Source: Aedes albopictus (lineage: Eukaryota > Arthropoda > Insecta > Diptera > Culicidae). Taken from it: a DNA stretch of 64,000 nt. Location of the stretch: NCBI RefSeq assembly GCF_035046485.1, contig NC_085136.1, forward strand, positions 322,490,175 to 322,554,174, read 5' to 3'. The notes beneath the pieces are model-generated. The model did not search any database. It had not been told where the DNA came from and saw only the letters and a program-made list of their open reading frames with translations. The position numbers and the translations under genes were made by a program. Positions 35,715 through 45,364 of the stretch are shown piece by piece (the stretch's first letter is position 1; each line of letters begins with the position of its first letter).

Positions 35715-35806
35715 TCCTTTGAATTCCACTAATAATTTGCATCCTTTGACAGATACGTATTTCGACCGCAACTGTAAGGTATTCTTCAGTATCTTGTACT
35801 TGACTC
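35715..35806 (+). repeat. partial copy of the 20390 fold-back family
   Basis: CCTTTGACAGATACGTATTT followed by CGACCGCAACTGTAAGG and TCTTCAGT matches the loop side of the element at 20390-20598. Only one half is present. Confidence 0.45.
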
Positions 35807-35810
35807 GACT

Positions 35811-36057
35811 CTACACACCAAACGCTTTCAGCAATATTTTGCTGAATTTTGCCGAGCTGAAGGGTCCAGCAAATTTTTTTGATGAACTTTTAGCAAAGTT
35901 TGCTGAATTTCAGCAAAACGTTACTGGTGATCAGCAGAGTTCACTGAACAAATCAGCAAAATTTTGCTGAATTTCAGCAAATTTTTTGCTGAATCCTTCA
36001 GCTCGGTAAAATTCAGCAAAATTTTGCTGAAACTTTCAACTGGTTTTTGGTGTGTAG
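35811..36057. mobile_element. MITE with CTACACACCAAA ends
   Basis: CTACACACCAAA at 35811 is inverted at the right end (TGTGTAG, 36051-36057). The arms contain inverted TTCAGCAATATTTTGCTGAA and GAGCTGAAGG. The interior repeats the word TCAGCAAAATTTTGCTGA. Ends read as TA plus CACACCAAA suggest a TA target duplication. It is 247 bp and non-coding. Confidence 0.6.
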
Positions 36058-36751
36058 CTTGCTCCCACCTTGCGTTTGGCTCCAGTGAGCGAATTGGTGT
36101 TTTGCCTTTACTTATATCTACTGCTTTTTTTTTCAAAACACAAAACAAATGTAAAAAAGCGAACACGTTTATTATTATTTTATTGACTGTTCGGGCCCGT
36201 ATGAAGTTGATCATCAATATTAACTTCTTTTCTCGATCAGCCTAGATTGTTGTGTAGTGTCGGTAGCGATTGTCTCAATTGGCTAAGAATAACACTACGG
36301 ACCGCCTGTTCCGGTGGTAAGAGTCCACCAACAGGTGACCCCTAATTCATGGTGTAATGCGGCTTCATGCTTACCGTGCCTGGGAATGAATGGCTAGGGA
36401 GGTCTAATAAAAACCTAACCGCAAACGGAGCCGGTGGAGTACCAGGGCGCCCTCCACAGTATGTTGCCCTTACTGCGCTAACCGAAGCAATGGCCAGGGG
36501 ACCTTGTGTTTCTCCGAGACAATCGGCTACCCTTCTTTAGTCTCACTTCAGGCTAAATAAGGGCGGGATTATGAAGATGTTGTTAATTAGTTTAAATTTT
36601 CACCTATATGGTTTCGCATCATGCGATTTACACATTGTATTCTGTGTATCCTCGCCTTTGGCGTTTTCCAATCGATACTGATCTGGTTTTAATGCTGCTG
36701 TTCTTTGTTGTGCTGTGATTGCGAAGAGTTTAATCTTGCCTAGTTTGGGTA

Positions 36752-37087
36752 GTGGCTACGGTTAGGATAGCTCAGATCAATCTTCAGCATAAAAGAACAG
36801 CAACAATTAATCTTTGCAGACTTATGCAAAATGGTACAGCCCAAGTGGCCTTAGTCCAAGAACCTTACTTTCGTAAGGGGAATTTCTATCTAGGAAACCT
36901 TGTGAATCCGGTGTTTGCTACTTTCAGTAAAAATGAAATGGCAAACTCGCGTGTCATGCCTCGAGCATGTGTGCTAGTTAACAACGCAATCGTTGCTACA
37001 CTCATCTCTGAACTAACCACCAGAGTTGTATGTGCTATCACAATTGATGTATCTGTTGGAAACCTGAACAGGAAATTTACCGCATGA
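36752..37087 (+). pseudogene. LINE endonuclease, N-terminal half
   Basis: Begins VRIAQINLQHKRTATINL, the conserved start of the apurinic-type endonuclease of LINEs, followed by ALVQEPYFRKG with the catalytic Glu. The frame continues 112 codons and stops where the SINE is inserted. It would nick target DNA for reverse transcription. Its second half resumes after the SINE. Confidence 0.7.
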
Positions 37088-37099
37088 CAAACCATCCCC

Positions 37100-37392
37100 T
37101 CTCTCTCTCTTCTCTTCTCTTCTTGGCGTTACGTCCTCATTGGGACAAAGCTTGCTTCTCAGCTTAGTCTTCTATGAGCACTTCCACAGTTATTAACTGA
37201 GAGCTTCCTCTGCCAACGACCATTTTGCATGTGTATATCGTGTGGCAGGCACGAAGATACTCTATGCCCAAGGAAGTCAAGGAAATTTCCTTTACGAAAA
37301 GATCCTGGACCGACCGGGAATCGAACCCGTCACCCTCAGCATGGTCATGCTGAATACCCGCGCGTTTACCGCCTCGGCTATATGGGCCCTCT
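37100..37392 (-). mobile_element. Feilai-like SINE inserted in the LINE endonuclease
   Basis: Minus-strand copy closely matching the SINE at 31347. The tRNA-like head lies at 37320-37390 (B box GGTTCGATTCC, A box TAGCCGAGGCGG) and the purine tail shows as CTCTCTCTTCTCTTC at the left. CCCTCT on both sides may be the target duplication. It interrupts the LINE frame. Confidence 0.75.
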
Positions 37393-37400
37393 ACGGATGC

Positions 37401-38953
37401 TTTTAAACACGTCATCGCATACTGTACTTCAAAAGGCCTTCCGCTAATTGTTGGCAGTGATGCAAATGCTCACTATTTCATCTGGGGCAGCTCAGATATT
37501 GAGAGGCTCTAGTTTGATGGAGTACTTAAGTAGTAGAGATCTTGCATTACTTAGCATAGGCAACCGCCCAACCTTCATGGTATCTGCTAGAAAGGAAGTG
37601 TTAGACATAACGCTTTGCTCTAGTAGAATTAGTCCCGAGTTGACCAATTGGCATGTGTCAGATGAAGAATCTTTATCTGACCATCGCTATATCTTTTCTG
37701 AACATTTAAATGTTACTTCGCAAACATTGCGTTTCAGGAATCCTCGGTCAACAAACTGGGATCTTTATACTGATTTGGTTGCAGCCAAATTTCATGGATA
37801 TTCACCATCCATTGACACTCCAAGTGATTTAGATGATGCCGTTGATACTACAACGACCTTCATCATGGAAGCTTTTGAAGAAGCATGCCCTCTACGGTCT
37901 GTGAAGATCACAAGAGGAACCCCTTGGTGGAACTCTGATCTGGCGAAACTCAGGAAACAATGTAGAAAGAGTTGGAACAGACGACGTTCGGCTGGTTCGG
38001 AGGCTTTCAGGTCGGCTCGCAAGGCCTACAGGAAAGCTCTCCGGTCTGCTGAACGATCCGGCTGGAAAAACCTTTGTACAAATGTTTCCAGCTTGAGTGA
38101 AGTCAGTCGGTTAAACAAAATCCTTGCGAAATCTAAGGATTTCCGGGTGAACGAACTTCGTTTGCCAAATGGCGATCTGACTTCCTCTGATGAGGAAGTA
38201 CTGGAATGCTTAGTCAGCACACACTTCCCTGGATGTGTGGATATTACATCTTCGGATAATCCTGATGTCTTTTCCTGTAGTTATAATTCTTTAGCTTCGG
38301 CTCGGAGTATTGTAACTATAGAATCGATTGAGTATGCACTTAATAGCTTTGCTCCTTTCAAATCTCCTGGGGCAGATGGGATTTATCCTATTTTGCTTCA
38401 GAAGGGATTTGATTATTTCAAACATGTTTTGAAAAAACAACTACTTGTTTGCAGTTTCGCTACAGGGTACATTCCCAAATCCTAGCGGGATATTACTGTA
38501 AGATTTTTTCCGGAATTGGATCGAGCATCGTATGAAAAAAAAACAAATAGATTCAGACTTATTAGTTTGACCTCTTTTCTTCTGAAATGCTCAGAACACA
38601 TAATCGATCATTAGTTTCGTGATGTTCATCTGGCCAACGTGCCTCTTCTTGTGAACCAACATGCTTACCAATCTTGAAAGTCCACTGTGACTCTTTTACA
38701 CAAGGTTGTTAACAACATTGAGAAAGTATTCACTCAAAACTAATCTTGTTTGGGTGTTTTCTTAGATATCGAGGGTGCCATTGACAACGTGCCTTTCGAT
38801 GCCATATTGGAAGCCGCACGGGGTCATGGTCTATCTCCAATGATTTCCAATTGGATTCACCAAATGCTCAAAAACCGACATCTCTTCGCGACATTGCGTC
38901 AAGCAGCGGTTAGGAAATTGAGTGTTTGTGCATCAGCACCCTTTTCGACCTGA
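37401..38953 (+). pseudogene. LINE endonuclease C-terminus and reverse transcriptase
   Basis: The long frame to 38485 contains the second half of the endonuclease (LIVGSDANAHYFIWGSSD; LDITLCS; DEESLSDHRYI with the catalytic His), a linker, and the first RT block (SFAPFKSPGADGIYPILLQK). After several stops, RT continues with GVFLDIEGAIDNVPFDAILE (palm Asp) and MISNWIHQMLKNR at 38750-38953. The YADD/FADD block is missing from the readable frames, so a deletion probably removed the catalytic core near 38950-39090. Confidence 0.7.
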
Positions 38954-39091
38954 TGCAAAACGCTCTTCAGGTAGTTGAGGTGTCGCCAATATGGCCTTTC
39001 GGTAAATCCAAGTACATCTATTGTTCTTTTCACGGAAAAGCGAAACCGTAATGGTGTTTGACCTTTACGTGTCTCTGATTATGAAATCAAT

Positions 39092-39417
39092 GTGACTGAA
39101 CAGGTAAAGTACGTTGGAGTCATTCTTGATTCAAAGCTTTTCTGGACAGCTTATGTTGAGTTCAGAATCAAGAAAGCTTGTATGGCCTTCGGGCAATGCC
39201 GGCAAACCTTTTGGTACAACTTGGGGTCTAAAACCCAAGTATATCAAAAGGATTTACACAACTGTTGTTCGTCTAATATTGGCCTATGGATGTCTTGTGT
39301 GGTGGCAAAAGGGCGAAGTGAGAACGATCCAATCAAAGTTAGGCCATCTTCAAAAGATTTGCTTACCCGAGCAGAAGGACATACCTTACAAATTCCGTGC
39401 AAAGACCAACCTGTGCT
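39092..39417 (+). pseudogene. LINE RT thumb region
   Basis: VKYVGVILDSKLFW, then RIKKACMAFGQCRQTFG, and in a second frame YGCLVWWQ and LQKICL. This is the thumb segment following the RT palm in LOA-type elements. A frameshift lies near 39200. Confidence 0.6.
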
Positions 39418-39419
39418 CT

Positions 39420-39850
39420 AATACCTTAAGTTGGTATTGCTATATTATTCTACGCAATGTTATGAGAACACCATAATAACAATTGGAGGTATTTGTGCAA
39501 AGTTAGGTATTGATGTGGTATTACTGATTTAGCTGGCAAAATAACTCAAGAACAAGATTTGTTATTATATCATGGAACTACTCAAAAATGTTCCATTTAA
39601 TGGCATGAAATGTTATTAGTTTGTTTTTTTCATACCTTCTGGATAACAAATATAGCTTTTAAAATTATGGTATACAATCATTATTGAAATAACAAGACTT
39701 GCTATTTTTAGGTGTTATTTATGCAAAATTATGGTATTCATTTTTTTTTTATTTTGCCTCTTAAGCCCACCTAATGAAGGGCATATCGAGGTATAATGTT
39801 ATTTAAGATTAATATCTCGATATGTTATTTTGTTGTTATTCATTTCTGCT
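39420..39850. mobile_element. AT-rich insertion between RT and RNase H
   Basis: About 430 bp of AT-rich non-coding DNA separates LINE text that should be continuous: thumb at 39417, then MAMSGAFSSTSTAALEVLFD from about 39850. ATAAC and GTTATT words recur in both orientations, suggesting a MITE, but I could not set its ends. Confidence 0.4.
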
Positions 39851-40634
39851 CGGGTAATGGCGATGTCCGGAGCGTTCTCTTCAACTTCTACGGCAGCGCT
39901 CGAAGTTCTCTTTGACGTTGTCCCACTACACGTTCATCTTAAACAAGAATCACTTTCTTGCACTTACCGTCTATGGGTACACGGTTTGCTAGAGGAAACT
40001 CCTGTGAACTGCAGATCAACACACACCTCGTTGTTTCCACTTTTGGTAGATTGGGACAAAGTTGTTCTTGCTCCAAGTGATCTTACAATTGCTTAATTTT
40101 CCATATAGGACATTTTCCACGAAATTCCCTTCCCGGGATGAGTGGACATCTGGATATCTGGAAAGAAGTATTTCAGACGGCATCGTATGTTACACTGATG
40201 GCTCCGTTCTCGAAGGTCGAGCAGGTGCTGGTGTCTATTCTCTTGAGCTCAGGCTGCATCAGTCTTATTCACTTGGTAGACACTGCACCGTTTTTCAGAC
40301 CGAAATCTTTGCTCTTATGTGCGGAGTGCAATCAGCACTTCAGCAGCATGTAATGGGCGAAGTAATATACTTAAGTTTAGATAGCCAGGCTGCTATTAAT
40401 GCACTTGCTTCGGCCAACTCTAGGTCGAAGATAGTCATCGCTTGTCGAACTCAAATCGAGGAGCTGAATTCACCAAACACTGTTCACCATGTATGGGTAC
40501 CTGGCCATTCTTCCATCGCTGGAAATGAAATGGCTGATGAGTTAGCTCGCACTGGATCATCACATGACTTCATAAGCTCTAAGCCAGCTATTCCGATATC
40601 AAAGTATTGGGTTAAGCTTCTGATTGACACCTGA
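39850..40634 (+). pseudogene. LINE connection region and RNase H
   Basis: STAALEVLFDVVPLHVHLKQ marks the connection. After a frame change, the frame at 40062-40634 encodes RNase H with YTDGS (Asp), FQTEIFAL (Glu), LSLDSQAAI (Asp) and WVPGHSSIAGNEMADELA (His, Asp). All four catalytic acids and the His are present. RNase H removes RNA from the hybrid during element copying. Confidence 0.75.
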
Positions 40635-40934
40635 GCTGCCACTCAGCACAAACAATACTGGAATAGTTTGGAGTCATGTCGTCAAACTAAATTGTATTGT
40701 ACTGAGCTACATCCAAGGGTGGCGAAGTATCTTACAAATCTGCCAAAGCAGAATTGCAGCATTCTGGTCAAAGCATTGATTGGCCACTGCCGACTCAGCT
40801 ATCACATGGCGAATATTCTGCAAGCTGATTCATTTGTTTGTGATATTTGTGAATCCGATTCTGGAACTTTGTATCACAGAGAAACAGACGTCACCCTCCG
40901 CTCGCTTCCCATCGATCACCTTTTAAACGGTTGA
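40635..40934 (+). pseudogene. LINE ORF2 C-terminal Cys/His region
   Basis: Encodes LVKALIGHCRLSYHMANIL and FVCDICESDSGTLYH, the C-terminal zinc-like region (HC...H...C..C...H) of LOA/I-type ORF2, ending before a 3' UTR whose limit I cannot set (about 41130-41430). Confidence 0.6.
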
Positions 40935-41674
40935 TTCAGATTTCCGTTAGTAGGTCGATTGACCACTCGCTGCGCTGGCGTCGTTTTTGCACCTGTTTGA
41001 CGCTTGCTCACTACCAGCACCTAGTGATGGCCTGGCCAACCGCAGTACGTTTAGCATTGGGCGGTTTTGTCCTGATGACGATGTTTTTCAATGAAATGTA
41101 TTCTAAGAGTTACGTCTGTTTCTCTGTGTTCGTATCATTTGATATGCAACTCTGCAGTTGTTGTGTAACTGCGTTTCCGAGTACTCGGTAAACACTTTAC
41201 GCTTTATGCGTTATCACAGTGCCCTTCTCAGGGCGCTATTTGAACCCATTGTAGAACGCTTATGCGTGTATGACGATCCTATTCCTTTACCAGTTCTTTT
41301 CCCTGTCCCATCCATTTTTTCTTCCCTTCTCCCTCAGGTAAATGATGAATAGGCTCGTGTTCATGGCGATGACACAAACTTCCCACATGGAGGAGAACGT
41401 GCCTCTGGAGACGACCTACTGATACCTGATACCTGATGCCAAAGTGGAGGCCATATACGTACATGCTACCATTTAACCCTGTGTGAAGTGTACGCATATC
41501 GGATCCACTTTAGCATCCATTTCAACATCATATGCAATCGTGTGCTGGCTGGGCCATTTGCAAGCAGCGGCGGCCAATTTACTGCGCGGAAAGGATGTAA
41601 TTTGTATATCACTTTTACGACGCGACTGATGTGCAACAAATATTTATGATATTTCAAGATTTTTTTCTGTGTAC

Positions 41675-41680
41675 TTTATT
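41675..41680 (-). terminator. polyadenylation signal of the BIR-like gene
   Basis: AATAAA on the minus strand, 51 bp after the stop codon at 41731. Confidence 0.5.
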
Positions 41681-41730
41681 AGGAATAGCGCTCTACTCTA
41701 ACACTGTTGTTGTGATACATTTCGATTTCA

Positions 41731-42371
41731 TTATATCATTTCAAACTCCCAGGAACACAGCTTGCAATCCATGCATGGTTTCCATCCAGCTTCTCCACCG
41801 CCCATATCGAAACAAGTCTCACGGTTCATCACGTGCTCCAAGTATCCACAATCCCCATCCGGAGGTCCACCGTTGTTGGCATGAATCTGGTACGGCTGGT
41901 TGGTGTTGCCTACCGTGTAAGCAACCAACCCACAGCAGAAGCACTTTGGCTTGGAATCTGATGTAGAAAGAATACTGCATTTAATATGGAGCGTATTTGA
42001 AAACAAATGGACTTTGAACACAATACATAAATGGGAGATGTTCGTTGTTTTCAGACAAATTTATTAGGTTAATCATCTCTCGATGAAAACAATGCACTAA
42101 CACAATCACACTTTTGCAACTATGTCTCAACGTGCCCTGTCTTACCATATGGTCCGGGGTAGAAGAATCCCTCCAGTGCCAGTAATCGTATTTGCACCGG
42201 ATTCCACTTAAGCTGTACGAGATCGAGCGAATTCAGTCGCACTGGGAAGTTCACGTATTCAGGATACCGAGAGGCACAGCGTTTCTTACTGTCGTGTGAA
42301 ACAAACATCTTAGCACCGCCGCGTAAAGGAAAACATTTCTGACCATCGATATAGTACCAATTATTCGCCAT
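41731..42371 (-). CDS. small cysteine-rich protein with divergent BIR-like module
   Basis: Two minus-strand exons, 42371-42146 and 41957-41731, are joined by a 188-bp GTAAGA...CAG intron in phase 1, giving 150 residues. The joined protein shows a BIR (inhibitor-of-apoptosis repeat) pattern: RLNSL at 45-49, a Trp at 56, ALEGFFYPG at 65-73, then Cys81-x2-Cys84 and His117-x6-Cys124. The His-x6-Cys spacing matches BIR zinc ligands, but the stretch between the Cys pair and His (32 residues) is about twice the usual length. A further C-x2-C-x2-C lies at 137-143. No signal peptide, RING or helix bundle is seen. BIR modules bind caspases or other partners; here no partner can be named. Start ATG 42371 is assumed; an AAATCAG just upstream could instead be an acceptor, making this an internal exon. 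Lack of stops, clean splice sites and a close AATAAA support a real gene among dead transposons. Confidence 0.65.
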
Positions 42372-42400
42372 TGCTGATTTACACCCTTTAACCAGTGCTG

Positions 42401-42545
42401 AAATGGTTATTTATGCAACAAGTTGCAAAATGATGATTTTTTCAGTACGAGTCGTACATTTATCCAACGAGACTTGCCGAGTTGGATAAATACGACGAGT
42501 GCTGAAAAAATCGAGTTTTGCAACGAGTTGCATACAACATCTTTT
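42401..42545. mobile_element. hairpin MITE upstream of the BIR-like gene
   Basis: Arms CAGTACGAGTCGTA.TTTATCCAAC and their inverse GTTGGATAAATAC...GTGCTG meet at ACTTGCCGA, with outer arms GTTGCAAAA/TTTTGCAAC. A sister copy is at 56465-56600. It lies about 30 bp upstream of the assumed start codon of the minus-strand gene. Confidence 0.6.
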
Positions 42546-42896
42546 GCGATTACAACAAAATTGAGCACCATCTTTTCTGACTGTTCAAGCATATCTCAAA
42601 AGAAACAACCTGCGGGCATCCATGCGCCCAAGACTGATTTTTCCAATCAGGTAGGCTGTGTTTATAAGTTTCACAAGTACTCGGAGTCGCGTCGTCAACG
42701 AGTGTTGTTTTTTTTTGCTGCTGCTGCTTCTAACTCTACGTCTGTCTGGGCTGATCAAATCTGATTTTGATTTCGCTCTATCCGATTCTATCCGGATTTG
42801 ATCTGCTGAATAGGTATAGAGCTGCCATCGAATCGACCCAAGAAGGAAAGAGTCGGAAAGACCATAAGCGTTTCAGAAAACTTGTTAAAATTGTAC

Positions 42897-42979
42897 ACTA
42901 GCAAAAGTGCCGAAAAGTAGTACTTTACGGCACTCTTAACAGTGTTGAAAAGTTCTACTTTTCGGCACTTTTGGGCTAG
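42897..42979. repeat. short hairpin with 19-bp perfect arms
   Basis: CAAAAGTGCCGAAAAGTAG (42902-42920) pairs exactly with 42955-42973, with a 34-bp loop. Outer CTAG words extend the symmetry. It is probably a very small MITE. Confidence 0.55.
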
Positions 42980-43057
42980 GGAAGAAAAGTAGGCCATTTC
43001 GTTACACTTGCGGCGATTGAAAAGTGCAATCATATAGCACGTAATTGCAAAAAAAAA

Positions 43058-43297
43058 TCATTTCGTCATATCCAAATTCAACTGCCTACAGCTCATTTTG
43101 GAAGCTGAACGGTGAATATCATTTGGTATTTTTCAAAGATAGCCGGTGACATTTACCTCAAATATTCGAAAAATAGCGGTTTTTCCTTGACTCTCTTGCA
43201 GAACTGGTCTAGCCGCACAAGTTTTCCATATACCATATTCTCAGGTTCAGCTTCTAAAATGAGCTGTAGGTGGTTGAATTTAGATATGACGAAATGA
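43058..43297. mobile_element. MITE with 53-bp arms
   Basis: TCATTTCGTCATATCCAAAT at 43058 is inverted at the right end (43245-43297) with few mismatches. The arms include CTACAGCTCATTTT/AAAATGAGCTGTAG. The loop is about 135 bp. It has no coding capacity. Confidence 0.65.
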
Positions 43298-43299
43298 AT

Positions 43300-44048
43300 T
43301 TTTCAGCACTGCCTTTAACGATGTAAATCAACAAGAAAAAAAAATTCGCCATAGTGTACCAATCATGGCTGACTCCATAAGAAATGCATGCAAATAGTGC
43401 GAAAAGGAACCGAAGTTAAAAAATGTAGCCATAACTGGTACAGGGTTCCTACCATTGGCATACGCTGTAATAAATACTAAAAGTAGTTTTGGGTCAGTTT
43501 CTATATTTTCCCGAAAAGTATGTTAACTAAGCTATCTTTTGACATATTGATGACATTTGTTGATCTTCTCGTTATTTTTGTACAAATAGTTTTCCTTAGG
43601 TAGTGCCATATTTGGTACAGCCACCCTATAATCGGTATAATTATCGGGAAGATAATAATTGCACGATACTGAGTCGCTGCTTGTATTTTCCATTTGACAA
43701 AAAAGATAAAAAAAAAACTGTTGTTATCGCTAATGTGAGGTAGACTAATCCGTTCGGGAGAATGTGGCTTTTGTCGGTTTTCACAGCACAGCAGGAAGAA
43801 CTTTACAATCACAACAGCGGGCGATTCACCGAACGAAGCAGGAACGAAAAAACACTTGCGTACTGTTTCACTGGACACGATCGAATTAAAAAGTTGTTGC
43901 ATTCAACGTTTACAAATCAAAACAAAAACAATCGATAACCCCAAGCCCCATCCATTGGTTCACTGTGCAATTTCGACTGCTCCGGTCAATCACTGAGTAG
44001 CAACTACCATTTGCACGGTTTTAAAACCACTATGAGTGTTGCGCGATG
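43300..44048. other. intergenic DNA without recognised gene
   Basis: A 133-codon minus-strand frame (43501-43902) has no recognisable motif, signal peptide or gene signals. I see nothing else supportable. Confidence 0.35.
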
Positions 44049-44175
44049 TACACTGCCCGTCATAAGTATAGACTCAGAAAAAGTATTTCAACAATGTTGC
44101 ATCACCCTGACTCACCTTGGTATCTTCAAAACCTAAGGACTTACTAATATCAAAGAAAGAAGATAGACAGAATGC

Positions 44176-44419
44176 TGTAGTATCTGGCAGCACGGTAGAA
44201 TAAGATAATGAGACGGAGTGAGGGTTTTAGCAACGCACCCGAGATGTGTGGGGAGGAAGAGGAAGAGAGTGGGAAAGAGGGAGGATGGGGGGATTGGCTC
44301 GGATCGAGAGAAGTGATAGAACTGTTGACTGAGAAGCAAGGAATAAAAGTGCTCTGTAATTAATTGGAAGAAAGTGTGCTATTACTCAATAATATACGGA
44401 AGAAATCCTAAATACTATA
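44176..44419 (+). repeat. left LTR
   Basis: 244 bp, starting TGTAGTATCTGG and ending AATACTATA, with AATAAA at 44342-44347 as the R-region polyadenylation signal. It differs from the right LTR at two visible places (GAGAG/GATAG and CTAAA/CTGAA). Confidence 0.85.
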
Positions 44420-44422
44420 ATC

Positions 44423-44436
44423 TGGCGACGAGGCAG
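44423..44436 (+). promoter_or_regulatory. candidate tRNA primer-binding site
   Basis: TGGCGACGAGGCAG starts three bases after the left LTR, the normal place for the minus-strand primer site of gypsy-type elements. The tRNA identity was not determined. Confidence 0.55.
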
Positions 44437-45084
44437 TAAAAATGGTATGTAATTTGATATGGGTTACGTGTTAAAATGTTGTGAAATAAATTAATTAGCT
44501 GTCGCGGCGGAATGATGAAAATGGCGGATCGGAGTTGGTCGATCCATTCAGATAGCTGCGGGGGCAATTTTTTGTTGCCGAAGAGCCGAAGACGGTCTGG
44601 TAGTGTTCGTGTTTAACTTGGTACATTCAAAGTTTGGACTGGTGTTGGTGTACATGGGTAGCTGTTAGCAGTGAAATGAGCTAGCAATGATGAATACAGG
44701 ATGGTGTTTGTGATTGAGTGGGGCTATAGGGGTTGGTTATTTGAAAGTTTTTTTTTTTTGTTGATTTTGGTTTGATATCTTGCTGGCGTATGGGAGAGAC
44801 GTTGCGGCATACTGAAGCGTAGATAATTGTGAGAAAAAAAATGAATGACAGATCGCATTAAGTACGGCAGAGCTGAATCCTGAACGATGAAAATGGTAAG
44901 TGATTTGTTTAAAATGATCTGGTTTAGTGAAACAGAAACGAAATTCAATAAATATGAGGAACAATTGTGTTTTGATTTTCTATTGGGAGCAATGGTCGAG
45001 TCGGCTTAGAGGGTTTCGATGGAAGTTGTACACGACAAATGGAGACAAGACAATCGTAAAAGACGAAACATTCTCACCATTCCA

Positions 45085-45360
45085 TTGGACAATCGTGAGG
45101 GGCGATTGAGAAGCGGGTTTCCTAATGGGTTGAAATGGATTCGTAAGGGGCGAACCTTGGGACGAACCAAATTGAATATTTAATCGTGAGGGGCGATTGA
45201 ATAGATGTTTTTTTTTCGAATGGGTCGAACAGATTCGTAAGGGACGAATCAAAACGAATGATTCAATCGTGAGGGACGATACGATTTTCAAATGGGTTGA
45301 AATAAATTCGTATGGGACGAATTAGATTGAATGGGTCAATCGACAATCGTAAGAATCGCG
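45085..45360 (+). repeat. array of small hairpin units in the element leader
   Basis: At least six units of about 17 bp alternate between AATCGTGAGGGGCGATT-like and ATTCGTAAGGGACGAAT-like forms. Each is an imperfect hairpin (AATCG/CGATT or ATTCG/CGAAT) around a GAGGGG or AAGGGA loop, spaced by AATGGGTTGAA/AATGGGTCGAA. The array ends right where the Pol frame opens, where gag and the protease catalytic part should lie. Confidence 0.65.
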
Positions 45361-45364
45361 GCCG

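Larger units (their letters stand above)
36290..41130 (+). mobile_element. LOA/I-type non-LTR retrotransposon, broken
   Basis: Plus-strand LINE with leader, endonuclease, reverse transcriptase, RNase H and C-terminal module in canonical order. RNase H in ORF2 restricts it to the I/LOA/R1 side of the LINE tree; the C-terminal text fits LOA elements such as mosquito Lian best. A minus-strand SINE splits the endonuclease at about 37090, an AT-rich insertion lies at 39420-39850, and several stops and deletions break RT. Boundaries are approximate because no target duplication was found. Confidence 0.65.

Noticed and set aside
43501..43902. 133-codon minus-strand frame
   Set aside because: AT-rich composition, no known motif, and no gene context.
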